Part shown: positions 1 to 7,767 of the stretch, in pieces
How the letters are laid out: every line of letters starts with the position of its first letter
Numbering within the stretch: the first letter of the stretch is position 1
From: Rhodocyclales bacterium
GTDB lineage: Bacteria > Pseudomonadota > Gammaproteobacteria > Burkholderiales > Rhodocyclaceae
DNA: 64,000 nucleotides
Assembly: GCA_016214145.1 (NCBI GenBank)
Contig: JACRPA010000004.1
Span: forward strand, 106,605-170,604
Direction: 5' to 3'
Program-made: the position numbers and the translations under genes
Notes under the pieces: generated by a model
The model's input: only the letters and a program-made list of their open reading frames with translations
Databases searched by the model: none
Told to the model about the DNA's origin: nothing

Positions 1-501
1 CTGCCGCGCCGCGTAGTGCGCGGCATTGGCCGCGTCCAGTTCGCCCAGGCGCTTCGCCAGAGGCCCGGCGACCGCCAGCAGGTTGCGCGGATCGAGCTGG
101 ATGTGCGGATTCCCGGCGGCATGGACGTCGCCTTCGGCACGGTCGAGCTTCAGCGGAATCTCCAGCCGCACGACGAACTGCGCCGCCTCGAAGTAACCCG
201 GCCGTCCCGGCTGCACGGCGGCATTGCCCGACTCGCGCAGCACCGGCGGCAGCCACCCCGCTTCCAGGTCGGCGCCGGTGCACGCCACCAGTTGCGCGCT
301 GCGCGCCCGGGCGATCAGCGAGGGCCGCGCCTCGATGCGATGCGGGTCCTGCAGGGCATGGGTGGCGGAGTACGCGCTCACCTTGTCGCCGCCGAGTTCC
401 TTCGCCAGCGCCGCCCATTCCGGCTCGCAGGCGAACACGCGCAGCTCGGCGCGCACGGGCAGCGCCGCCGCCAGCAGGAACAGCAGTACGAATCTTTTCA
501 T
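1..501 (-). CDS. Metal ABC transporter substrate-binding protein, ZnuA-like (C-terminus cut by window edge)
   Basis: Periplasmic metal-binding lipoprotein-fold component of a zinc or manganese ABC importer; the first 167 codons are visible and the rest lies beyond base 1. It starts at an ATG with a strong GGAGAGA ribosome site and has a signal peptide ending near residue 18 (VRA). The cluster 9 family metal ligands are recognisable: the DPH motif around residue 54 and NPHIQLDP around residue 131. It lies 9 bases downstream of the porin gene and is probably co-transcribed with it and the small exported protein, which suggests a metal-uptake operon. Zinc as the metal is a guess, because the usual His-rich loop is not obvious here. 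Confidence 0.8.
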   Translation of the reverse strand, partial: MKRFVLLFLLAAALPVRAELRVFACEPEWAALAKELGGDKVSAYSATHALQDPHRIEARPSLIARARSAQLVACTGADLEAGWLPPVLRESGNAAVQPGRPGYFEAAQFVVRLEIPLKLDRAEGDVHAAGNPHIQLDPRNLLAVAGPLAKRLGELDAANAAHYAARQ

Positions 502-510
502 GTCTCTCTC

Positions 511-1887
511 CTAGAACTTGTGGGCGCCGTGGGCGCCCAGGCTCATGATGTACTGCAGGGTCACCTGGTTGTCGCTGAGGCCCTGCATCGAACGGTCGCG
601 GGCGAACTGCAGACGCAGGCGGGAAAACTCGCTTTGCGACCAGTCGGCCATGATCGAATGGCGTTGCGGCCGGTAGCCGCTGAAGTAAGCGTTGGCGGGA
701 TCGAGGGCGGCAAAGACGCTGGCCGGGTCATAGCGCTTGCTGCCTGCGTTCAGCCAGTCGTAGCGGTAGCCGACGCGCCACTGCGGCATGAACTGCCAGA
801 CCGCCTGCGCATAGCCGCCGGTCTGGCGCGAACGCAAATCGCCGAGGGCGAGCCCGCCCAGGCAGGGCGAGGTCGCCACCCCGGATGCGCAGGCCAGATC
901 GCCGCTCTCGCTGCGGCGGAAGAGCTCCGTCTGGAATTTGAAGTTGCGTTCCTTAGGATTGCCCTCCGGCGCCCATTTCCAGACAAAGTCAGCCACCAGG
1001 GTACGGCTGCGGCCGGTGAACAGGCCCGCCACCTCGTTCGGGCCGGCCGCATCGGTGTCCGCGAAAGGCGCTTCGCGGTCTTTCGCCCGCGTCGACAGCC
1101 AGGACAGGCCGGCGCGCCAGGCATGGGAGCGCCCGACATCGTCGCCGACATGGGCGAACAGCGCGCTGGCGCCGGCCGAGTTCCTGTTGCGGTCGGTGCC
1201 GGGGAATCCCGCGCCGCGGCCGAGCTCGGCGCCGAGTTCCATGAACAGATCGGTCGGCGCCACCCACTTCAGCTGCAGGCCGTCCTGGCCGTACGCGCCG
1301 CCGAACAGCGCCTGCGCCATGAGCGGGGCGTCGGCGAAATCCCAGGCGTGCGGATGCTGCTCGTTCTGGTAGCCGATGCCGGAGAGGAAGCGGCCGCCCT
1401 TGAGCGTGAAGCCGTTGCCGAGACCCAGGGTCTGGAACCAGGCCTCCTCGACTTCGGCCTGGCCGTCCTTCAGCGCGACGTTGAGCAGGCCGCGATAGTA
1501 AGGGTCGATGTTGGCCGAGACGACCAGCTCGGACTCGTCCAGCGTCAGGCCGCGCCCGGCGCCCTCCGCGCCGCCCGGCCAGTAGCCGGCGATGGCGCGG
1601 CCGGACGTATCCCGGCCGCGGCGGTACTGCCCCTGCAGGATGAGCGAGATCTCCGGATTGAAGCCGCCGGCCGCGTGCGCCGCACCGGCGCCGCTCTGCG
1701 CAGGCTGACTTTTCGCCGGCGCCGTGTCGGCCGCGGCCAGCCGCTGTTCCAGCGCCTCGATGCGCTGCTCGTAGGATTTTTTCATCTGCGCGATTTCCTC
1801 GCGCAGGGCTTTCAGGTCTTCGTCGCCGGCCGCGGCGGCGGGCAGCGCCAGCATGGCCACGACGGCAGAAAGGCAGATTCGGTGCAT
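511..1887 (-). CDS. Outer-membrane porin-like protein with N-terminal coiled coil
   Basis: Exported protein of about 458 residues: signal peptide (MHRICLSAVVAMLALPAAAA), then a heptad-patterned coiled coil (EDLKALREEIAQMKKSYEQ), then a long stretch rich in alternating aromatic/polar strands and glycine that ends in a beta-barrel-like C-terminus. This resembles porins that accompany metal transporters in proteobacteria; the substrate cannot be read. The start is uncertain. An in-frame ATG at 1968 has a good GGAG site, but the codons between 1968 and 1887 consist of a GC-rich dispersed repeat, so I prefer the ATG at 1887 that directly precedes the signal peptide, although its own ribosome site is weak. 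Confidence 0.65.
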   Translation of the reverse strand: MHRICLSAVVAMLALPAAAAGDEDLKALREEIAQMKKSYEQRIEALEQRLAAADTAPAKSQPAQSGAGAAHAAGGFNPEISLILQGQYRRGRDTSGRAIAGYWPGGAEGAGRGLTLDESELVVSANIDPYYRGLLNVALKDGQAEVEEAWFQTLGLGNGFTLKGGRFLSGIGYQNEQHPHAWDFADAPLMAQALFGGAYGQDGLQLKWVAPTDLFMELGAELGRGAGFPGTDRNRNSAGASALFAHVGDDVGRSHAWRAGLSWLSTRAKDREAPFADTDAAGPNEVAGLFTGRSRTLVADFVWKWAPEGNPKERNFKFQTELFRRSESGDLACASGVATSPCLGGLALGDLRSRQTGGYAQAVWQFMPQWRVGYRYDWLNAGSKRYDPASVFAALDPANAYFSGYRPQRHSIMADWSQSEFSRLRLQFARDRSMQGLSDNQVTLQYIMSLGAHGAHKF

Positions 1888-1965
1888 GGCGCCTCGCGCC
1901 GGGCCGCCCCAAGCGAGGCGAGCGCCCCCTCGGGGGGCAGCGAACGAATAGTGAGCGTGGGGGTA
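1888..1965. repeat. GC-rich dispersed repeat at the 5' end of the porin gene
   Basis: On the minus strand the segment reads as a short palindrome-containing block (core CCCCCGAGGGGG followed by CTCGCCTCG and GGGGCGGCCCGG). Blocks of this form are familiar as dispersed intergenic repeats in betaproteobacteria. It lies between a good ribosome site (GGAG near 1975) and the signal peptide start at 1887 and is open in frame, so it either lengthens the protein by 27 residues or displaced the original start. Confidence 0.45.
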
Positions 1966-2031
1966 CATACATTTCTCCAAAGCAAATGAAACGCCGCCAC
2001 GCACGGCGCGGCAGACGGTCAACAGCAGGCT

Positions 2032-2364
2032 TCAGAGAACGGCGGGAGGAGCGCGGGAATCGTAGCGCCGTATCGCGCGGACTGACTTTTCCGGCGGCGC
2101 AGGAAAGGCGGATTCGACGTGTGCAGATGCGTCCGCTGCGGACAGCGTGCTGCCCGGCAGCGCCGCGTCGAGGCTGGCGAAGGCGGTGCAGCTGGTGCAG
2201 GACTGGCCGAGGACCGCCGCGGCGGCATGCTCGCCATTCTGCGATTCGAGACCGACGACCGCCGGCGCGCCGAGGTGCGCCGCCCAGTGGGCGAACGCCG
2301 CCTGCTGCGCCCCGGTGAGGCACAGCACGGCGAGAACGGCAATCAGCTTGCGGAAGCGGGTCAT
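2032..2364 (-). CDS. Small exported protein with CxxC motif, function unknown
   Basis: A 110-residue protein with a signal peptide (MTRFRKLIAVLAVLCLTGAQQAAFA) followed by a short mature chain containing histidines (HWAAH) and a CTSC pair. It resembles the small Cys/His-containing exported proteins that often sit at the head of metal-handling operons, but I do not recognise a named family. It lies just downstream of rlmI and upstream of the porin and ZnuA-like genes on the same strand. Its C-terminal codons (PPEKSVRAIRRYD) are encoded by a copy of the dispersed GACTGACTTT element in reverse, so the C-terminus may not be conserved. Confidence 0.55.
   Translation of the reverse strand: MTRFRKLIAVLAVLCLTGAQQAAFAHWAAHLGAPAVVGLESQNGEHAAAAVLGQSCTSCTAFASLDAALPGSTLSAADASAHVESAFPAPPEKSVRAIRRYDSRAPPAVL
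2066..2092 (+). repeat. GACTGACTTT element (27 bp copy)
   Basis: CGCCGTAT, five bases, then GGACTGACTTTTCC. It lies inside the small exported protein gene, antisense to it. Confidence 0.6.
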
Positions 2365-2374
2365 CGAGCGGCGA

Positions 2375-3565
2375 TTATACGACCTGGCAGAGCAGGCCCT
2401 TCAGGTATTCGCCTTCCGGGAAGGCCAGCGCAACAGGATGGTCGGGCGCCGCCGAGAGGCGCCGCAGGATGCGCGCATCCACACCGGCATCGCCGGCGGC
2501 GCCGGCGACGATCTTCTGGAACAGCTCGAGGCCGATGCCGCCCGAGCAGGAATAGGTCATCAGCAGCCCGCCCGGATTGAGCAGGCGGAAACCGAGCAGG
2601 TTGATGTCCTTGTAGGCGCGCGCGGCGCGCGCGGCGTGGGCGGCGGAGGGCGCGAACTTGGGCGGGTCGAGGACGATCAGGTCGAAGCGCGCGCCGCTCT
2701 TCTTCAGCGCGCGCAGCTCCTCGAAGACGTCGGCGTCGCGCCACTCGGCGCGCGCCCCGTCGAGTTGCGGATTCAGCGCCAGATTGCGCCGCGCCGATTC
2801 CAGCGCCGGGCCGGAACTGTCGATGGAAAGCACCTGCGCCGCACCGCCGGCCAGCGCCTGCAGGCTGAAGCCGCCGGTGTAGCAGAAGCCGTTGAGCACG
2901 CTGCGGCCGGCGGACAGCTCGCGCACGAGCCGCCGGTTCTCGCGCTGATCGAGATAGAAGCCGGTCTTGTGGCCGCCCGCGATGTCCACCTCCAGGCGAA
3001 GGCCGTGCTCCTCGATGACGACGCCGCCCTCGGGCGCCTCTCCATGCAAAAAACCGGTACGGGCTTGCAGGCCTTCGAGCCCGCGCACATCCGAGTCGGA
3101 ACGCTCGAAGATCCGCGCGCAGCCGGTCGCCTGCACCAGCGCGGCAACGAGGGCGTCGCGCCACTTCTCCGCGCCGGCGCTGTTCAGCTGCAGCACCACC
3201 GTCTCGCCGTAGCGGTCGGCGATGACGCCCGGCAGGCCGTCCGACTCGCCGTGGATGAGGCGCAGACCTTCTTGATTGGCGAGTTCGGGCAAGGCTGCCC
3301 GCGCCGCGACGGCGGCGGCGACGCGGCGCTTGAAGAAGGCATGGTCGACGGTTTCTGCCGCATCGAAGGTCCACAGGCGGGCGCGGATCTGCGAGTGCGG
3401 GCTGAACGCCGCCCGTCCCAGCGGCCGGCCGTCGTGGGCGAACACCTCCACGGTGTCGCCGAGACGGGCGCGCCCCTTCAGATGCGCCACCGCGCCCGCG
3501 AAAATCCAGGGATGGCGGCGCATGGCGGAGCGCTCCTTGCCGGGGTTGAGTATGAGTTCGGGCAT
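2375..3565 (-). CDS. rlmI: 23S rRNA m5C1962 methyltransferase
   Basis: SAM-dependent methyltransferase of the RlmI family acting on 23S rRNA. The 396-residue length is normal. It has an N-terminal PUA-like domain (about residues 1-75), then a Rossmann methyltransferase domain with the family motifs NGFCYTGGFSLQAL (SAM site), VLDPPKFAPS (motif IV) and the TYSCSGG loop. It starts at an ATG (MPELILNPGKERS) and reads leftward, ending 10 bases before the next gene. The TAA stop is embedded in a TATAAT sequence on the same strand, which could be a promoter for the following gene or chance. Confidence 0.93.
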   Translation of the reverse strand: MPELILNPGKERSAMRRHPWIFAGAVAHLKGRARLGDTVEVFAHDGRPLGRAAFSPHSQIRARLWTFDAAETVDHAFFKRRVAAAVAARAALPELANQEGLRLIHGESDGLPGVIADRYGETVVLQLNSAGAEKWRDALVAALVQATGCARIFERSDSDVRGLEGLQARTGFLHGEAPEGGVVIEEHGLRLEVDIAGGHKTGFYLDQRENRRLVRELSAGRSVLNGFCYTGGFSLQALAGGAAQVLSIDSSGPALESARRNLALNPQLDGARAEWRDADVFEELRALKKSGARFDLIVLDPPKFAPSAAHAARAARAYKDINLLGFRLLNPGGLLMTYSCSGGIGLELFQKIVAGAAGDAGVDARILRRLSAAPDHPVALAFPEGEYLKGLLCQVV

Positions 3566-3582
3566 GATTGGCCTTGTTTTTA

Positions 3583-3657
3583 AGCCGCGGATTACGCGGA
3601 TACACGCGGATCAAGAACAGAAATGAAAATCCGCGTTCATCCGCGTAATCCGCGGCT
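3583..3657. repeat. Inverted repeat, 29-bp arms
   Basis: Arms 3583-3611 and 3629-3657 are complementary with two mismatches; each is built from CCGCGGATTACGCGGAT-like units. It lies between rlmI and the DUF364 gene and is a probable dispersed palindromic repeat that would fold into a long hairpin in RNA. Confidence 0.8.
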
Positions 3658-3665
3658 ATAGCTTT

Positions 3666-4511
3666 TCATCGTGTTCTTTCCAGCATTCTGTCGAGCCCCG
3701 GATAGCGCTGCGGCGTCAGGGTCGCCTTGCGCGAGGTCTCGCCCCACTTCTCGCCGGCGGCGCAGCGCGCGAGGAAGGCGTCGGCATCGACCACCCAGGC
3801 CGTGCCGACGGCGGACACGCCGGCGGCGAAGAGCGGATCGGGCGGACAGCCGGCCGAGGGACCGACGATGGCGACGGCTTCCGCCCCGCGCCAGCAGCCG
3901 GCCACCGCCTCGAAGGTGTCGTTGAGCAGCAGCGTGCTGGTCGACACGATCTTGTTGCAGCCGGCGAGACGCTTCGCGTCGAGCGTGACGACGAGCCCCG
4001 GCTCCTCGCGCACGAGTTCAGCCTTCAGCTCCAGCACGGTGACGGGAATGCCCAACGCGCGCGCCTGCTCGATGAGCGGCGTGAAGTGGCCGACCATGCC
4101 GAGGCGGTCGCCCGGCTTGAGGCCAAGCGAGCCGAAGGAATCGATGGCGTCGTCGGGCACGAAGCCGGCGCGGTCGTAGAGGCGGCGCGTCAGGGCGTTG
4201 ATCGTGGCGAGACCGATCGCGCGTTCGGCGGCGCCGCCCTCTGCATAGCCGCGCACCAGCGCCAGCGCCGCGCGGCCCTCCAGGGCGCCCGCCCCCCGCG
4301 CGTGCAGCGCGGCCAGCGTGCCGTCGAGCAGCGTGAAGGCGAGGCCGACGCTGCCGTCGTCGAACTGCACGGCGCAGAACTCGCCCTCCTTGGCCGGCCG
4401 GCCGGCCGGCGGCGGCAGGACGATGCGCTTCACGCGCGCCGGGCCCAGCGCCGCATCGATGCGCTGCGCGGCGTCGACGAGCCAGCGGCGTACGGACGGT
4501 GCTGCGCTCAT
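3666..4511 (-). CDS. DUF364/DUF4213 Rossmann-like protein
   Basis: Protein of about 281 residues starting at MSAAPSVRRW. An in-frame upstream ATG at 4583 would translate the neighbouring inverted repeat and is unlikely. The C-terminal half has the features of the DUF364 family (proposed heavy-metal-chelation domain): GDRLGMVGHFTPL, NKIVSTSTLLLNDTF and a VGPSAGCPP loop with cysteine. The reaction is unknown; relatives are found near metal and cofactor genes. It stands alone between two palindromic repeats and is not clearly in an operon. Confidence 0.75.
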   Translation of the reverse strand: MSAAPSVRRWLVDAAQRIDAALGPARVKRIVLPPPAGRPAKEGEFCAVQFDDGSVGLAFTLLDGTLAALHARGAGALEGRAALALVRGYAEGGAAERAIGLATINALTRRLYDRAGFVPDDAIDSFGSLGLKPGDRLGMVGHFTPLIEQARALGIPVTVLELKAELVREEPGLVVTLDAKRLAGCNKIVSTSTLLLNDTFEAVAGCWRGAEAVAIVGPSAGCPPDPLFAAGVSAVGTAWVVDADAFLARCAAGEKWGETSRKATLTPQRYPGLDRMLERTR

Positions 4512-4519
4512 TTTCTGCC

Positions 4520-4584
4520 TGTGGGAGCGGCGTCCTCGCCGCGATAACAGCCGCCAATATCGCGGCGAGGACGCCGCTCCCACA
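4520..4584. repeat. Perfect inverted repeat, 25-bp arms
   Basis: Arms 4520-4544 and 4560-4584 are perfect complements, starting TGTGGGAGCGGCGTCC. The architecture matches the repeat at 31864-31924 (same GGGAGCGGC...GCCGCGAT frame with a changed centre), so both probably belong to one family. Confidence 0.85.
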
Positions 4585-4620
4585 GCAGCGTTTCAACGCC
4601 ATGCCTGCCCTGGCCCGCAT

Positions 4621-5532
4621 TCATTTCTTCTTGGCTCTCGGGTGGGCTGCGTCGTAGACCTTGGCCAGGTGCATGAAGTCGAGGTGCGTATACACCTGCG
4701 TCGTGCCGATGCTGGAATGGCCGAGCATTTCCTGCACGGCGCGCAGGTCGCCGGAGGACTGCAGCACGTGCGAGGCGAAGGAGTGGCGCAGCATGTGCGG
4801 ATGGACGTGGGCGCCGAGGCCGGCCTTTTTCGCCCAGCGGTCGAGGCGCAGCTGGATCATGCGCATCGACAGTCGCGTGCCGCGCCGGCTGACGAACAGC
4901 GCCGGGCAGTCGGCGGCGGCCACCTCGCCGCGTCGTGCCAGCCATGCCGCCAGCGCCGCGCGCGCCTTGGCGCCGACCGGCACGGTGCGCGTCTTGGCGC
5001 GCTTGCCGGTGACGGTCACTTCGCCCGCCGCCAGGTCCTGCGCCAGGTTGCAGTCGAGGCTCGCCAGTTCGGCCAGGCGCAGCCCGGAGGAATAGCACAG
5101 CTCGAACATCGCCTTGTCGCGCAGTTCCAGCAGGCCGTCGGCCTCCCGCTCCAGCAGCGCGTTCGCCTGGTCGGCCGAGAGCACCGAGGGCAGGGCCTTT
5201 TTCGATTTCGGCGCGCGCACGCTGAGGCAGGGATTCTGTTCCAGGCCGCGATGGCGCGCCAGCCAGTTGAAGAAGCCGCGCCAGGCCGACAGCACGCGGG
5301 CCAGCGAGCGGCCGGACAGTCCGCGCCCGTGCAGCTGCGCGACGAAGCGGCGGATGTCGTGATGCTTAAGCCGGTCGAGCGGGGCGGCGCCGGCCAGCGC
5401 CAGCAGCGCGGCGATGTCGTGGCTGTAGCTTTCCAGGGTGAGCGGGCTGACGCGGCGCTGGTGGGCCAGCTCGTCGAGCCAGTCCGCGGCCGCGGTCTTG
5501 GCGCCCTCGCCTGTCAGCCCGGCCGGAACCAT
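4621..5532 (-). CDS. xerC: Tyrosine recombinase XerC
   Basis: Site-specific recombinase that, with XerD, resolves chromosome dimers at dif. It has 303 residues, with an N-terminal SAM-like core-binding domain and a C-terminal catalytic domain containing the full active-site set: Arg in SSGLRLAEL, Lys in TGKRAKTR, His and Arg in HPHMLRHSF, His in LGHSSIGTT and the nucleophile Tyr in QVYTH. It is followed upstream by the DUF484 gene two bases away, the usual proteobacterial dapF-DUF484-xerC order. Confidence 0.96.
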   Translation of the reverse strand: MVPAGLTGEGAKTAAADWLDELAHQRRVSPLTLESYSHDIAALLALAGAAPLDRLKHHDIRRFVAQLHGRGLSGRSLARVLSAWRGFFNWLARHRGLEQNPCLSVRAPKSKKALPSVLSADQANALLEREADGLLELRDKAMFELCYSSGLRLAELASLDCNLAQDLAAGEVTVTGKRAKTRTVPVGAKARAALAAWLARRGEVAAADCPALFVSRRGTRLSMRMIQLRLDRWAKKAGLGAHVHPHMLRHSFASHVLQSSGDLRAVQEMLGHSSIGTTQVYTHLDFMHLAKVYDAAHPRAKKK

Positions 5533-5534
5533 GG

Positions 5535-6185
5535 TTATTCGAGTGATCTCAACAGCGCCGCGCTCGCCAGGTCGCCGATGTGGCCAAGATACAGTGTGCC
5601 CATCTCCGGGTAGAAGCGCTGCACGTCCTCCGAGCCCAGGGCCAGCAGGCCGACCGTCTCGGCTTCGCGCCGCAACGCCACCAGCGCCACCGAGCGCACC
5701 TGGTCGCCGGCTTCGCCGAACCAGGCGGCGGCCTCGAAGCCGGCATTGGCACCGCAGTAGGGATGCGCCAGCCCGGCGGCGAAGATGCGCGTCTGTTCAT
5801 TCACTTCGGCGAACTCCGCCGCATCGGCCTGCGCCGGCAGGTTCCACAGGCGGAAGGCGACATGCGGCACGGCGAAATCCTCGCCGAGATGCCTGAAGAG
5901 CGCCTGCCGCGCGGCGGCGAAATCGCGCGCGCCGGCCAGCGCGGTGGCCAGGCGATGCACCTTCTCGCCGATGGCGTCGTTCTCCTCGCCGAAGCGGATC
6001 AGCTCGCCCAGCTTGCCCTCCAGCAGCTTGGCCTTCTCGCGCAGCGTGAGGATCTGCCGCTCGGTGATCGAGATGGCGCGGCCGCCATGCGGATGCGGGA
6101 TGTAGAGCTGCGCCAGCAGGTCGGCGTACTCCTCGAAGAACTTCGGGTGGTCCTGCAGGTAGCGGGCGATTTCGTCGGCTTTCAT
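5535..6185 (-). CDS. DUF484 family protein (GAF-like)
   Basis: A 216-residue cytoplasmic protein of the DUF484 family, which is nearly always encoded between dapF and xerC; the biochemical role is unknown. The N-terminus (MKADEIARYLQDHPKFFEEY) is followed by a helical segment and a GAF-like domain. The ATG at 6185 is chosen for its AAGGA ribosome site; upstream sequence in this frame belongs to a repeat and the end of dapF. It lies two bases upstream of xerC, so the two are translationally linked. Confidence 0.9.
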   Translation of the reverse strand: MKADEIARYLQDHPKFFEEYADLLAQLYIPHPHGGRAISITERQILTLREKAKLLEGKLGELIRFGEENDAIGEKVHRLATALAGARDFAAARQALFRHLGEDFAVPHVAFRLWNLPAQADAAEFAEVNEQTRIFAAGLAHPYCGANAGFEAAAWFGEAGDQVRSVALVALRREAETVGLLALGSEDVQRFYPEMGTLYLGHIGDLASAALLRSLE

Positions 6186-6213
6186 TCTTGTCCTTCCCCC
6201 TCTGGTTAATTCC

Positions 6214-6281
6214 GTAGGTCGGCCTTCAGGCCGACATGGGCGGCCGGGCACGCGCGGTTGTCGGGCTGAAGCCCGACCTAC
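6214..6281. repeat. GTAGGTCGG palindromic repeat, copy 1
   Basis: Two hairpins facing each other: GTAGGTCGGCCTTCAGGCC on the left and its complement-type TCGGGCTGAAGCCCGACCTAC on the right. It separates dapF from DUF484. Further copies are at 14117, 20208, 26095, 37564 and 46860, plus a half copy at 17079. Confidence 0.9.
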
Positions 6282-7108
6282 AACTCCAACTCGCCATCGA
6301 ACACGCTCACCGCCGGGCCGGTCATCAGCACGGGCTGGCCGGGGCCGCCCCAGGCGATCGTCAGTTCGCCGCCGCGCGTCGCCACCCGCACCGGCGAATC
6401 GAGCAGGCCGCGAATGACGCCGGCGGCGACGGCGGCGCAGGCGCCGGTGCCGCAGGCGAGCGTCTCGCCGGCGCCGCGCTCGAAAACGCGCAGGCGGATG
6501 GCGTTGCGATTCACCACCTGCATGAAGCCGGCGTTCACCCGCTGCGGAAAGCGCGGGTGGTTCTCGATGAGCGGGCCTTGCTCCGCGACCGGCGCGGCAT
6601 CGACGTTCGCCACCACCTGCACCGCATGCGGATTGCCCATCGACAGGGCGGTGATGTCGACGCTGGCGCCGTCGAGCTGCAGCGGCTGCACCAGCGCATC
6701 GCTCCCGGTGACGAAGGGCACATGCGAGGGCTCGAAGCGCGGCACGCCCATGTCCACCGTGACGAGGCCGTCCGCCTCCAGGCGCGGCTCGATCAGGCCG
6801 CCCTTCGTCTCGACGCGAATGGCGCGCTTCGCCGTCAGGCCCTTCTCGTGCACGAAGCGCACGAAGCAGCGCGCGCCGTTGCCGCATTGCTCCACCTCGC
6901 CGCCGTCGGCGTTGAAGATGCGGTAGCGGAAGTCGGCGTCCGGAAGCAAAGGCTTCTCGACGACGAGGATCTGGTCGCAGCCGACGCCGAAGTGGCGGTC
7001 GGCGAGGAAGCGCGCCTGTTCCGGCGTGAGATCAATGGCCTGCGTGACTGCGTCGAGCACGACGAAATCGTTGCCGAGGCCGTGCATCTTGGTGAACCGA
7101 ATCATCAT
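6278..7108 (-). CDS. dapF: Diaminopimelate epimerase
   Basis: Interconverts LL- and meso-diaminopimelate for lysine and peptidoglycan synthesis. It has 276 residues. Both catalytic cysteines are in family motifs: EQCGNGARC and LACGTGACA. The N-terminal [15 protein letters not shown] is typical. Two adjacent ATG codons (7108 and 7105) are possible starts. The stop codon lies within the first bases of the GTAGGTCGG repeat, so the repeat marks the 3' boundary of the gene. Confidence 0.96.
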   Translation of the reverse strand: MMIRFTKMHGLGNDFVVLDAVTQAIDLTPEQARFLADRHFGVGCDQILVVEKPLLPDADFRYRIFNADGGEVEQCGNGARCFVRFVHEKGLTAKRAIRVETKGGLIEPRLEADGLVTVDMGVPRFEPSHVPFVTGSDALVQPLQLDGASVDITALSMGNPHAVQVVANVDAAPVAEQGPLIENHPRFPQRVNAGFMQVVNRNAIRLRVFERGAGETLACGTGACAAVAAGVIRGLLDSPVRVATRGGELTIAWGGPGQPVLMTGPAVSVFDGELEL

Positions 7109-7146
7109 GGCTTGTCACCACTTCCAAGAGTGAAAGCCGCGCCGCA

Positions 7147-7190
7147 CCCCCCCTCTCCCCTAGCCCCTCTCCCGCGAGGGGAGAGGGGAA
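7147..7190. repeat. CCCCTCTCCC / GGGGAGAGGGG palindromic repeat
   Basis: A C-rich run followed by its G-rich complement around CCCGCGAGGG, of the kind widely dispersed between proteobacterial genes. It lies in the gap between the CoA-binding protein and dapF and could act as a weak terminator-like hairpin. Confidence 0.6.
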
Positions 7191-7219
7191 TTTCGTGAGC
7201 CGCTGGCGCGACTTGAGTT

Positions 7220-7651
7220 TTAATCCGCATCGGCCACCTCGGCGCACAGCCCGACATAGTCACGCCAGATGCAGCGGTCCATCACCACCGTCATGCCAGC
7301 GGCCGAGGCCTTCGCGGCCGCTGCTTCATTGACGATGCCGTCCTGCAGCCAGATGCGCTTCAGGCCCAGGCGCAGGCATTCGTCCACGAGCGGGCCGACA
7401 TGCTCGGCGGCGCGGAAGACGTCCACCAGATCGATTTTTTCCGGCACTTCGGAAAGCGAGGCGTAGGCCTTCTCGCCCAGCACCGCCGCCACCTTCGGCC
7501 GCACCGGGATGATGCGCAGGCCCGCGCCCTGCAGGGCGCGGGCGATGCGAAAGGCGGGACGGGCGGGATTCGGCGAGAGGCCGACCACGGCGATGGTCTT
7601 CACCTCGCGCAGCAGGGTGCAGATCGCCTCGGGATCGGGGTTGCGGAACAT
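7220..7651 (-). CDS. CoA-binding domain protein (YccU-like)
   Basis: A 143-residue single-domain Rossmann protein of the CoA-binding (YccU) family. The nucleotide-binding loop is VVGLSPNPARPAF near residue 22, and the C-terminal half carries the family segments IDLVDVFR and IWLQDGIVNEAA. The physiological role is unsettled; binding of CoA is inferred from the fold. It ends before dapF and is separated from the acyltransferase genes upstream by a repeat. Confidence 0.9.
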   Translation of the reverse strand: MFRNPDPEAICTLLREVKTIAVVGLSPNPARPAFRIARALQGAGLRIIPVRPKVAAVLGEKAYASLSEVPEKIDLVDVFRAAEHVGPLVDECLRLGLKRIWLQDGIVNEAAAAKASAAGMTVVMDRCIWRDYVGLCAEVADAD

Positions 7652-7672
7652 CGGGCAATCTTACCTCAACCG

Positions 7673-7762
7673 CTTTCAACGCAAAGAGCGCAAAGACGCA
7701 AAGGGCGCCAAGAAACACAGGAATCTTTGCGATCTTTGCGTCTTTGCGTCCTTTGCGTTGAA
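7673..7762. repeat. CAAAGACGCAAAG inverted repeat, copy 1
   Basis: Left arm begins CTTTCAACGCAAAG with repeated GCAAAG units; the right arm is its complement ending CTTTGCGTTGAA. Other copies are at 27281 and 59721, each between two genes of one operon. Confidence 0.85.
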
Positions 7763-7767
7763 GGAGC

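Noticed and set aside
16..1989. Long plus-strand reading frame over the ZnuA-like and porin genes
   Set aside because: Arg/Ala/Gly-rich shadow frame of GC-rich DNA. The minus strand has signal peptides, ribosome sites and family motifs.
7673..7762. CRISPR-like array because of repeated GCAAAG units
   Set aside because: Units are 8-10 bases with no unique spacers and form one inverted repeat; other copies elsewhere show it is a dispersed palindrome.
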